A DNA stretch of 8,066 nucleotides from Pontimonas sp. Its GTDB lineage: Bacteria; Actinomycetota; Actinomycetes; Actinomycetales; Microbacteriaceae. The notes beneath the pieces were generated by a model. The model ran no database searches and was not told the DNA's origin. It saw nothing but the letters and a program-made list of their open reading frames with translations. The DNA is taken from contig JAIOWV010000056.1 of NCBI GenBank assembly GCA_021741945.1, forward strand, positions 1 to 8,066, read 5' to 3'. The position numbers were made by a program, and so were the translations under genes. How positions within the stretch are numbered: position 1 is the stretch's first letter; the number at the start of each line of letters is the position of its first letter. Below, piece by piece: positions 1 through 6,082 of this stretch.

Positions 1-869
1 CAGCGTCATTGTTCCCTCACTTGAGCGTTGGCGACAACATTGGTTTCGCTCTCCCCAAGGGTCGCCGGCGTAATGAGCGGGTCGAAGAACTTGCGCGTCT
101 GGTTGGCCTCGAAGGGTTCCTCAATCGATCACCTGGTCAACTCTCCGGAGGGCAGGCCCAGCGCGTGGCTCTCGCTAGAGCGCTCGCCCCTAAGCCCGAT
201 GTGTTGTTGCTGGACGAGCCCTTTGGCGCTTTGGATAGCGTTCTTCGGCACTCACTCGCTAGAGACGTTGCTCGCATCCTGCGGGACCAAGAGACCACCG
301 CTATTTTGGTCACTCACGACCGCGAAGAAGCTCTCGATCTCGCTGATTTTGTTGCAGTGATGGATGGTGGACGGATTGTTCAGGTCGGCACACCCCTTGA
401 GGTCTATGAATCACCGGCGACCCCCTGGGTCGCCTCGTTCGTGGGTGACACCGTCGAGCTCTCTGGTGTGTGGCGGGATGATGCGCTGAATTGTTCCTTG
501 TGTGGGGCTAAAGACTTTTGTGGTCCAGCAGAGAACCGTTTGGGCTGCACCGGCCACGTTCTCTGCGCCCTGGGTGATGTAGCCGCGACTTCGCAGGTTG
601 GCGATCCGCGCGATGGCGACCAGGTTCGCGTTGTCGTGAGACCCGAGTGGTTGGTCCCCTCGCAACAGGGCATCAAGGCCAAGGTCGAGACCGTCGCGTA
701 TGCGGGCCACGACGCTCTGGTCGAGTTCTCTCTAGAGGGCCACAGCGAGCGCGTCCGCGCTCGTATTGCAGCGCCTTTCTTGCCAGCGGTCGGCCAAGAC
801 TTCTCCTTGGCGCTGCGTCATCCGGCCTTGGTTTTCCCAGCGCATGAGGCACTCACCGCGCTACCCTAG
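1..869 (+). CDS. ABC transporter ATP-binding protein, FbpC/PotA/CUT1-like (5' truncated)
   Basis: This is the ATPase subunit of an import ABC transporter; its N-terminus, including Walker A, lies left of the window. The first full codon is at base 3, and the visible protein (about 288 residues) begins in the Q-loop region (SLFPHLSV). The ABC signature LSGGQ is at 141-155, Walker B VLLLDEP at 201-221, the D-loop GALD just after it, and the H-loop His at 315-317 (LVTHDREEAL). The motif VGTPLEVYESPATPWVASFVG and the long C-terminal region after it are typical of ATPases with a TOBE-type regulatory domain, as in Fe3+, spermidine, sulfate and sugar importers. The substrate cannot be told, since the permease and binding protein are not visible. 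Missing sequence is probably about 85 residues. The C-terminal domain has five Cys within 25 residues (codons from 492 to 566), which is unusual. The next gene starts 4 bases after the TAG stop. Confidence 0.9.
   Translation, partial: ASLFPHLSVGDNIGFALPKGRRRNERVEELARLVGLEGFLNRSPGQLSGGQAQRVALARALAPKPDVLLLDEPFGALDSVLRHSLARDVARILRDQETTAILVTHDREEALDLADFVAVMDGGRIVQVGTPLEVYESPATPWVASFVGDTVELSGVWRDDALNCSLCGAKDFCGPAENRLGCTGHVLCALGDVAATSQVGDPRDGDQVRVVVRPEWLVPSQQGIKAKVETVAYAGHDALVEFSLEGHSERVRARIAAPFLPAVGQDFSLALRHPALVFPAHEALTALP
862..867 (+). promoter_or_regulatory. Putative -10 box for a leaderless transcript of the gene at 874
   Basis: TACCCT fits TAnnnT and ends 6 bases before the GTG at 874, so transcription would begin at or next to the start codon. 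No Shine-Dalgarno sequence precedes that GTG. Its last T is the first base of the upstream gene's TAG stop (867-869). I see no good -35 at 17-18 bases. The same arrangement at four other starts in the window raises confidence. Confidence 0.5.
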
Positions 870-873
870 CGTC

Positions 874-1998
874 GTGCCAGCACAGTCCGACCTTCGTGAA
901 TCCTCGGTCCTGACCGAGGGCGTTCTCTCACGCATTCGGTCACGCGCTGGCACCTACGACAAGAACAACGAGTTCTTCCAGGAAGACCTAGACGAACTCC
1001 GCGCCATCGGTTACCTCTCACCCCGTTCCTTGCCCCAGATGATTGCTGATCAGCGCTTGCTTGCCGCCCATGCCCCCGCAACAGCGCTGGGCATTGGGAT
1101 GCACCTGACGTGGATGGGGGTCGCCAGAGACATGGTGGCCTCTGGCCATAAGGAACTGCAGTGGGTCCTCGATGACGGGGCTGCCGGGGAGTTATTTGCC
1201 TTTGGTGTGAGTGAAAAGGGCAATAACGAGGTCCTTACTGATTCCACGACCCGGGTTGAGGAGGTCGAGGGCGGCTTTGCCTACTTCGGCACCAAGATTT
1301 TTGTGTCATTGTCACCCGCGTGGACGCGGCTGAGCTTGCTCGGCCGCCACGGGGATGACATTGTTCACGGCTTCATCACCCGCGATCAGCCAGGCTGGTC
1401 GAACACACCTGATTGGGACACGCTTGGCATGCGAGCCACCCAGAGTTACACCACTTCGCTTGAGGGCGTTGTTGTTGAATCTGCGCGCGTGGCCAGGCGA
1501 ATCCCGGTTGGCCCGAACGACGATGCGTTCACGGTCGCGATTTTCCAGAACTTCCTCCTGCTGGTCTCAGCTGTGTACGCGGGAATTTCTGACCGTGCTT
1601 TGGAGCTAGCAATCCAGGGCGCACACGCGAAGACCAGCAGCATGGGTGATGGGGCAGTCGCCTCAGAAGATCCAGCAATTCGCTGGCAAGTGGCTGACGC
1701 CGCAATTGCCCTTGACGCACTTGGTCCTCAGCTTGAGACCTACGCCAGTTGGGTGCAGGAGGCGAAGCCCCCGCACCCCCACTGGTTCCGTTTGCTCTCC
1801 GGGGTGAAGCACAACAGCGTGGAAACAGCGCGGAGGGTGGTGGATCAGGCGATGCGGGTTGCTGGAGGCAGCGGGTATCGCGCGGGACACGAACTCAGCC
1901 GATTACAGAGGGATGTTCTTGCTGGGGTTTATCACCCGAGTGACACCGAGGCTGTTCACCGCACTGTTGCCTCTGATCTATTGGGTCCACTCCCGTAG
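874..1998 (+). CDS. Acyl-CoA dehydrogenase-fold flavoprotein (dehydrogenase or flavin monooxygenase-like)
   Basis: The 374-residue product is close to the usual length of acyl-CoA dehydrogenases. Visible family features are GVSEKGNNE (residues 111-119, the FAD/substrate loop that often reads GxSExGxGSD), WDTLGMRATQS (181-191), the C-terminal GGSGY (331-335) and RLQRD (343-347). In classical acyl-CoA dehydrogenases a catalytic Glu follows the RD motif in a YEGT-type sequence. Here the equivalent stretch is GVYHPSDTEAVH (351-362), so that Glu is missing and a His stands close to its place, as in the related DszC/HsaA-type flavin monooxygenases. The substrate is unknown. The GTG at 874 is preferred because a TAnnnT box ends 6 bases before it and it lies just after the upstream stop; an in-frame ATG at 844 would overlap the previous gene and has no better signal. 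The fold is secure and the reaction is not. Confidence 0.85.
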   Translation: MPAQSDLRESSVLTEGVLSRIRSRAGTYDKNNEFFQEDLDELRAIGYLSPRSLPQMIADQRLLAAHAPATALGIGMHLTWMGVARDMVASGHKELQWVLDDGAAGELFAFGVSEKGNNEVLTDSTTRVEEVEGGFAYFGTKIFVSLSPAWTRLSLLGRHGDDIVHGFITRDQPGWSNTPDWDTLGMRATQSYTTSLEGVVVESARVARRIPVGPNDDAFTVAIFQNFLLLVSAVYAGISDRALELAIQGAHAKTSSMGDGAVASEDPAIRWQVADAAIALDALGPQLETYASWVQEAKPPHPHWFRLLSGVKHNSVETARRVVDQAMRVAGGSGYRAGHELSRLQRDVLAGVYHPSDTEAVHRTVASDLLGPLP

Positions 1999-2024
1999 AC
2001 CGGGGTAGCGCACTGGCCTACGAT
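1996..2024 (+). promoter_or_regulatory. Putative promoter of the alpha/beta hydrolase gene (-35 and -10)
   Basis: TAGACC at 1996-2001 matches four of six bases of the TTGACA -35 consensus. After a 17-base spacer, TACGAT at 2019-2024 matches TAnnnT. The ATG at 2032 lies 7 bases beyond the -10, where transcription should start. The -35 begins with the TAG stop codon (1996-1998) of the upstream gene. The 24-33 bp gap holds no good Shine-Dalgarno sequence, so a leaderless transcript is the simplest reading. Confidence 0.55.
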
Positions 2025-2031
2025 GAAACCC

Positions 2032-2901
2032 ATGGCCTCCAAGCGTACTGACGACATTTTCATTGACTCCCTCGGGGTCACCATTCACTATCACGTGTGG
2101 TCACCCGCCAAAAAGCCGAAGGCCATTGTTCAGTTGGCCCACGGTCTTGGTGAGCATGCGCTTCGGTATCAGGCACTCGTTGACACACTGGTGAAGGCCG
2201 GCTATGAGGTCTGGGCTGATGAACACCGCGGACACGGGGCTACAGGACTTGAACAGTGGGAGGGCAATTACGCCAAGCTTGGCAAGCTTGGCCCGGGCGG
2301 CTTGCCGGCCACCATTCAGGCGGTGCGTAACTTCACCGATGTCATCACAGAGAACCGCCCCGAGGTCCCCGTGTTCTTCCTTGGTCACAGTTGGGGCTCG
2401 CTAATTGGGCAAATTCTTCTGAACAAGGGTGATGCCCCTCGTTATGCCGGGATGATCATGACCGGAACGGCATACCGGGTCCCCGGATACATGAACGCTG
2501 GTGACCTAAACGCCAAACACAAGCACCTGGGCACAATCGGTGCTGAGTGGTTGAGCCGTGATGTGACCGTCCACGAAGCGTGGCGCAAAGACCCACTCAC
2601 GTTTGTCGCCAACACGATGAAGCTCTTTGGCCCCATTGACGCAGCCAGGCTCATTGGCGTTCCGAAGCCCTTGGACACAGACATCCCGCTTCTGCTGATG
2701 GTTGGCTCGGATGACAGCCTGGGCGGCGAGCGAAGCGCCAAGAAGCTGGCCGATGCCTACGTTGCCGTGGGGGCCAGCGACGTTGAACTTGTCGTTTATG
2801 AGGGTGCGCGTCACGAGGTGTTCAATGAAACGAACGCAGCCGAAGTGCGTAAGGATTTGGTCGCCTGGCTTGATAGCAGGCTCCAAGCACCAACCGCCTA
2901 G
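2032..2901 (+). CDS. Alpha/beta hydrolase, monoacylglycerol lipase-like (Hydrolase_4 / S33 type)
   Basis: This is a 289-residue serine hydrolase, probably acting on monoacylglycerols or other carboxylic esters in the cytoplasm; no signal peptide is seen. The oxyanion-hole motif HGLGEH (residues 37-42), WADEHRGHG (61-69) and the nucleophile elbow GHSWG (118-122, Ser120) are typical of this family. The catalytic Asp is probably in VGSDDSLGG (224-232) and the His is His261 in GARHEVFNE. The triad appears complete and the length is normal. The ATG at 2032 is chosen because a TACGAT -10 box lies 7 bases before it. An ATG at 2023 would add only Met-Lys-Pro and overlaps the -10 itself. The next gene begins 9 bases after the stop. 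Family is secure; a link to the lipoate ligase downstream, for example release of an acyl or lipoyl group, would be pure speculation. Confidence 0.9.
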   Translation: MASKRTDDIFIDSLGVTIHYHVWSPAKKPKAIVQLAHGLGEHALRYQALVDTLVKAGYEVWADEHRGHGATGLEQWEGNYAKLGKLGPGGLPATIQAVRNFTDVITENRPEVPVFFLGHSWGSLIGQILLNKGDAPRYAGMIMTGTAYRVPGYMNAGDLNAKHKHLGTIGAEWLSRDVTVHEAWRKDPLTFVANTMKLFGPIDAARLIGVPKPLDTDIPLLLMVGSDDSLGGERSAKKLADAYVAVGASDVELVVYEGARHEVFNETNAAEVRKDLVAWLDSRLQAPTA

Positions 2902-2904
2902 GCT
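2899..2904 (+). promoter_or_regulatory. Putative -10 box for a leaderless transcript of the lipoate ligase gene
   Basis: TAGGCT fits TAnnnT and ends 6 bases before the GTG at 2911. Its first three bases are the TAG stop codon of the hydrolase gene. A GGAG at 2905-2908 lies only 2 bases from the GTG, too close to be a normal ribosome binding site. A TTGATA at 2870-2875 resembles a -35 but is 23 bases away, so no proper -35 is claimed. Confidence 0.5.
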
Positions 2905-2910
2905 GGAGAC

Positions 2911-3960
2911 GTGCACGCTGAATACAAGGTCCCCGGGGGCAAACTTGTCGTTGTTGACCTAGAAGTCGACGCTCAGCGCATCACTTCTGTTCAGGTTGCA
3001 GGCGACTTTTTTCTTGAGCCCGACGACGCTCTGGACCTGATCAACCGGGCCGTGGTGGGGCTCTCGGTCAGTTCCTCGGCCGAGGCCATTGCTGACGCTG
3101 TCAGCGCGGCCTTGCCGGATGATGTTGTGATGATGGGCTTTAGCCCAGAGGCCATTGGGACGGTTGTTCGCCGCGCAATAACTGGCGCCAGAAGCTTTCT
3201 TGACTACGACTGGGAATACATTCCGCCGACTCCTCTTGAGCCCCTCGAGCAGATGGCCCTCGATCAGGTTCTTGCCGAAGAAGTCGGAGCCGGCAATCGT
3301 GGTCCCACCCTTCGTATTTGGGAGTGGGCGAAGCCCGCGGTTGTTATTGGCTCGTTTCAGTCACTCAAGAACGAAGTCGACCTGGACAACGCTGCCAAAT
3401 ACAACATGGAGGTCGTCCGCCGGGTGAGTGGTGGTGGCGCGATGTTCATGGAGCTTGGCACCGCAATCACCTACTCGCTCTATGCCCCAACCGACTTAGT
3501 TTCCGGGATGAGCTTTCAAGATTCCTATGCGTTCCTGGACGACTGGGTGATTCAGTCATTGCGAGGCCTAGATATTGACGCCAGCTACAAACCACTGAAC
3601 GACATCACGAGCCCCACCGGAAAGATCGGTGGCGCCGCGCAGAAGCGCCTCGGCAGCGGTGCAGTTCTGCACCACGTGACCATGGCCTATGACATGGACG
3701 GGGACCGCATGGTCGAGGTCTTGCGCATTGGGCGAGAGAAAATCAGCGACAAGGGTGTGGCTAGTGCGAATAAGAGGGTCGACCCGCTGAAAGCCCACAC
3801 GGGGCTTAGCAAAGAAGCCATCCAAGACCATCTCGTTGGCACGTTCAAGGCCCTCTACGGCCTGCGCACCGGAGGTGTCACCGAGGACGAAATGGCCAGG
3901 GCTAAGGCTTTAGCGGTGGAAAAGTTTGCCACCCCCGAGTGGTTGTATCGGGTGCCGTGA
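2911..3960 (+). CDS. lplA: Lipoate-protein ligase with N-terminal accessory (LplB / Lip_prot_lig_C-like) domain
   Basis: Lipoate-protein ligases activate lipoate with ATP and attach it to a lysine on lipoyl domains of 2-oxoacid dehydrogenases and the glycine cleavage H protein. The 349-residue product has two parts. Residues 1 to about 95 (YKVPGGKLVVVDLEV, then VAGDFFLEPDDAL) resemble the small accessory domain that sits at the C-terminus of E. coli LplA or is a separate LplB protein in some archaea. Residues from about 100 to 320 form the catalytic BPL/LplA domain, with RRVSGGGAMFME (170-181) for the RRxSGGGA substrate loop and the ligand-binding lysine in GKIGGAAQKR (Lys238). Key residues look intact. 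The GTG at 2911 follows a -10 box and begins just before the conserved KVPGG. The stop overlaps the GTG start of the permease, suggesting coupled translation. An octanoyltransferase role is a less likely alternative. Confidence 0.88.
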   Translation: MHAEYKVPGGKLVVVDLEVDAQRITSVQVAGDFFLEPDDALDLINRAVVGLSVSSSAEAIADAVSAALPDDVVMMGFSPEAIGTVVRRAITGARSFLDYDWEYIPPTPLEPLEQMALDQVLAEEVGAGNRGPTLRIWEWAKPAVVIGSFQSLKNEVDLDNAAKYNMEVVRRVSGGGAMFMELGTAITYSLYAPTDLVSGMSFQDSYAFLDDWVIQSLRGLDIDASYKPLNDITSPTGKIGGAAQKRLGSGAVLHHVTMAYDMDGDRMVEVLRIGREKISDKGVASANKRVDPLKAHTGLSKEAIQDHLVGTFKALYGLRTGGVTEDEMARAKALAVEKFATPEWLYRVP

Positions 3961-5018
3961 GTCCTCCCGAACCGATTCGCCGCCGACTCAGCCTGCGAGG
4001 GCTGATTCTGTCGTTGGCTCTTACCGGCGTGCTAGTGGGCGCGGTCGTTGTGTCGGCTGTTACCGGCCAGTTGGCCGTGACGGCCTCCGATGTGGTCGGC
4101 ACAATCCTCGGATGGCTCGGAATCAACACCGCGCTTGCACCTGAGGATCCTGTGGTCGAAGCAACTCTCCAGGTGGTGCGCTTCCCAAGAATTGTGATGG
4201 CGCTTGCGGTTGGTGCCGCCTTGGCTGTTGCCGGAGCTCTCATGCAAGCCGTCTTTGGAAACCCTTTGGCGGAGCCAGGCGTCGTTGGCGTTTCTGCTGG
4301 GGCGGCACTGGGCGCTTCCACCGCGATCGTGTTTGGCATTTCCGCCGGCGGCGGTGGCGTTGCACTGTTGGCGTTCCTGGGTGGACTACTGGCAACGCTG
4401 CTGGTCTATGCCGTTGCCCGGGCGGGCGGGCGGACTGAGGTTGTCACCTTGTTGCTCACGGGAATTGCGATTAACGCTTTTGCTCAGGCCGGACTGGCGT
4501 TCGTTCTCTTTCTCGCGGACACTGCCAGCCGAGAACAGATTGTGTTCTGGCAGTTGGGGTCACTTGCCGGGTCTGTCTGGTCAGAGGTTGTGATTGTGCT
4601 GCCTGTCTTGGTGCTCGGCACCATCGTTGCGGTGATGATGGCTCACCGTCTTGACCTTCTGTCCCTCGGCGAGCGCAACGCTCGCCATTTGGGTGTTGAT
4701 GTCGAGCAGCTCCGTATTATCGCGATTGTTCTGGTGGCGTTGCTGACCGGCGTGGCCGTTGCGTTCGCGGGGATTATTGCGTTTGTCGGCCTGGTGGTGC
4801 CCCACATTATTCGGATGGCTTTGGGCCCTGCGCACAGAGGACTCCTCGTGGCCAGTGCCGTGGGCGGTGGAGCCCTGTTGGCCATTGCTGATCTTCTGAC
4901 CAGGACTCTGGTGGCTGGCGCTGATCTTCCCATTGGCATGCTGACAGCACTCGTTGGCGGCCCGTTCTTCTTTGCGCTGCTCTATCAGCAGCGCCGACGC
5001 AGCGGAGGGTGGGCATGA
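3957..5018 (+). CDS. hmuU: FecCD-family ABC permease, probably heme transport (HmuU-like)
   Basis: This is the membrane subunit of a BtuCD-type importer for heme or another iron chelate, in the cytoplasmic membrane. The 353-residue protein has the family's usual length and many hydrophobic stretches, the first near residues 16-36 and the last near 324-342. Recognisable motifs are RFPRIVMALAVGAALAVAGA (75-94), GNPLAEPGVVGVSAGAALGA (101-120; NPLAEP is typical of HmuU/BhuU heme permeases, where siderophore permeases usually have NPLADP), HRLDLLSLGERNARHLGV (230-247, the ATPase-contact region), GIIAFVGLVVPHI (272-284) and LPIGMLTALVGGPFFFALL (324-342). GTG at 3957 is chosen because it overlaps the upstream TGA stop as GTGA. 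A GTG at 3939 in the same frame would overlap further. The ATPase gene follows with an ATGA overlap. Substrate choice between heme and siderophore is inferred. Confidence 0.88.
   Translation: MSPPEPIRRRLSLRGLILSLALTGVLVGAVVVSAVTGQLAVTASDVVGTILGWLGINTALAPEDPVVEATLQVVRFPRIVMALAVGAALAVAGALMQAVFGNPLAEPGVVGVSAGAALGASTAIVFGISAGGGGVALLAFLGGLLATLLVYAVARAGGRTEVVTLLLTGIAINAFAQAGLAFVLFLADTASREQIVFWQLGSLAGSVWSEVVIVLPVLVLGTIVAVMMAHRLDLLSLGERNARHLGVDVEQLRIIAIVLVALLTGVAVAFAGIIAFVGLVVPHIIRMALGPAHRGLLVASAVGGGALLAIADLLTRTLVAGADLPIGMLTALVGGPFFFALLYQQRRRSGGWA
5004..5008 (+). promoter_or_regulatory. Shine-Dalgarno sequence for hmuV
   Basis: GGAGG, 6 bases before the ATG at 5015, is the strongest ribosome binding site in the window. 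It lies inside the end of the permease gene and selects ATG 5015 over the in-frame GTG at 5009. It contrasts with the leaderless-type starts of nearby genes and fits a gene expressed only from within an operon. Confidence 0.8.
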
Positions 5019-5788
5019 CGACACCGTTGGTCGCGTTGCGGGGAGTGAGTGTTGAGCTCGAGGGAAGGACAATCATCAAGGATGTGAGCCTTGAGGTTCA
5101 TCCTGGCGAGGTTCTTGCTCTCGTTGGCCCGAACGGTGCTGGAAAATCAACAGTTCTGTCGTTGATGGCCGGCGATTTGGCGCCGTCGAAGGGCAGCGTT
5201 GCCCTCGGCGACAAGGAAGCATCGCGCTACCGTCCGGAGGATGCAGCGCGGCTGCGTTCCATGCTGATGCAATCCAACACTGTGTCTTTCCCGTTCACTG
5301 TGTGGGAAATTGTGGAAATGGGTAGGGCTCCGTGGGCACGTACGCCGCACTACGCAGAGGATGCGGCAGCCATTGCCGATGCCCTTGATGTTGCTGATGT
5401 CTCGCACCTGGCACGACGCCGCTTTACGCAACTCTCCGGCGGCGAAAAGGCCAGGGTCTCGCTCGCCAGAGTTCTGGCCCAGCGGACACCGCTGGTCTTG
5501 TTGGATGAGCCGACTGCCGCCCTAGACCTCAAACACCAAGAGGACGTCATGCACACGGTCAAGTCACTAGCCACAGGTGGTCGAGGAGTTGTTGTGGTCG
5601 TGCATGATCTGTCGGTCGCTGCCGGCTACGCGGATCGGGTCGCCATGATGGTTCATGGCGAACTGGAGGCTGTGGGCACGGCGGCCGAGGTCATTAGGGC
5701 CGACCGCGTGAGCCGCGTTTACGGTGTTGACGTGGATATCGAGCAGGTGGGACGACCACCGAGGCCGATTATTGTTCCCAGGCGCTAA
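5015..5788 (+). CDS. hmuV: ABC transporter ATP-binding protein for heme (HmuV-like)
   Basis: This is the cytoplasmic ATPase that powers the permease encoded just upstream. The 257-residue length fits HmuV/FecE-type proteins. Walker A is GPNGAGKST (38-46), the Q-loop Gln is in LMQSNTVSFPFTVWEIVEMG (84-103), the signature is LSGGE (140-144), Walker B is LVLLDEP (160-166), the D-loop is AALD (168-171) and the H-loop His is His197 (VVHDLS). The FPFTV stretch after the Q-loop and the sequence RVLAQ after the signature resemble HmuV. All nucleotide-binding residues appear present. The start overlaps the permease stop as ATGA, so the two are made together. Its TAA stop (5786-5788) interlocks with the TAG stop of the convergent acetyltransferase gene. 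No substrate-binding protein gene (HmuT) is next to it in the window. Confidence 0.88.
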   Translation: MTTPLVALRGVSVELEGRTIIKDVSLEVHPGEVLALVGPNGAGKSTVLSLMAGDLAPSKGSVALGDKEASRYRPEDAARLRSMLMQSNTVSFPFTVWEIVEMGRAPWARTPHYAEDAAAIADALDVADVSHLARRRFTQLSGGEKARVSLARVLAQRTPLVLLDEPTAALDLKHQEDVMHTVKSLATGGRGVVVVVHDLSVAAGYADRVAMMVHGELEAVGTAAEVIRADRVSRVYGVDVDIEQVGRPPRPIIVPRR

Positions 5789-6060
5789 GCGCGCAGCCCG
5801 TCAAACTCTTTGTTCTTCATCATGAACTTGGCGATGTAGGGGCAGACAGGGACAACGCTCAGGCCGCCTTCGTCGCGGATGGCCTCCAGGGTCCCTCTCA
5901 CCAGGGGAATACCCAGTCCTTGGCCGCGGAGTTCAAGGGGCACCTCTGCCCTCACGAGCGAGAGGGTGGCGCCGGCCTTCACGTAGTCGACTTCGCCAAC
6001 GACAGCCTCGCCATCGATCAGCACATAGCGGTGCGATTCTGGTTGGTGTTCAATCCGCAT
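5785..6060 (-). CDS. Small GNAT-like N-acetyltransferase (PF14542 / YidJ type)
   Basis: This 91-residue protein belongs to the minimal GCN5-related acetyltransferases. The acetyl-CoA binding segment is VPLELRGQGLGIPLV, with the RGQGLG loop. The C-terminal VVPVCPYIAKFMMKNKEF matches the family's typical VxPxCPY ending, whose Cys may take part in catalysis. The substrate is unknown. The start is taken as the ATG at 6060, which lies 7 bases beyond a TACACT box. An ATG at 6066 would add Met-Ala and lies one base after the box. The aminotransferase gene ends 22 bases upstream on the same strand, so the gene may be read both from that transcript and from its own promoter. It converges on hmuV with interlocked stop codons and no visible terminator between them. 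Confidence 0.85.
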   Translation of the reverse strand: MRIEHQPESHRYVLIDGEAVVGEVDYVKAGATLSLVRAEVPLELRGQGLGIPLVRGTLEAIRDEGGLSVVPVCPYIAKFMMKNKEFDGLRA

Positions 6061-6067
6061 AGCCATC

Positions 6068-6073
6068 AGTGTA
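6068..6073 (-). promoter_or_regulatory. Putative -10 box for a leaderless transcript of the acetyltransferase gene
   Basis: On the minus strand TACACT fits TAnnnT and is followed by 7 bases and the ATG at 6060. It lies in the short gap after the aminotransferase stop codon. No convincing -35 is seen at 17 or 18 bases. The layout, with a first ATG next to the box and a second at the right distance, is the same as at the hydrolase gene. Confidence 0.5.
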
Positions 6074-6082
6074 GAACCGCGT

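Noticed and set aside
2275..2292. Tandem 9-bp repeat AAGCTTGGC x2
   Set aside because: It encodes Lys-Leu-Gly twice in frame in a loop of the hydrolase; two short copies inside a gene do not support a repeat element.
2870..2904. TTGATA and TAGGCT as a full promoter for the lipoate ligase gene
   Set aside because: The spacer is 23 bases, too long for a standard promoter; only the -10 box is kept.
2885..2915. Iron-regulator (DtxR-type) operator upstream of the ligase/heme-transport genes
   Set aside because: A CCTAGGCT core is present, but the 19-bp DtxR-type consensus with its flanking half-sites is not matched.
2506..2916. Open antisense frame of 136 codons opposite the hydrolase gene
   Set aside because: The plus strand encodes a convincing alpha/beta hydrolase with a complete triad; the antisense translation shows no known motif and has no start signal.
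3902..5072. Long antisense frames opposite the permease gene
   Set aside because: Their Thr/Ala/Pro-rich or Gln/His-rich composition is what high-GC coding DNA gives when read backwards, and the plus-strand permease is clear.
5782..5815. Intrinsic terminator between hmuV and the acetyltransferase gene
   Set aside because: The stem is only 4-5 bp with a very small loop, and no continuous T-run follows it on either strand.
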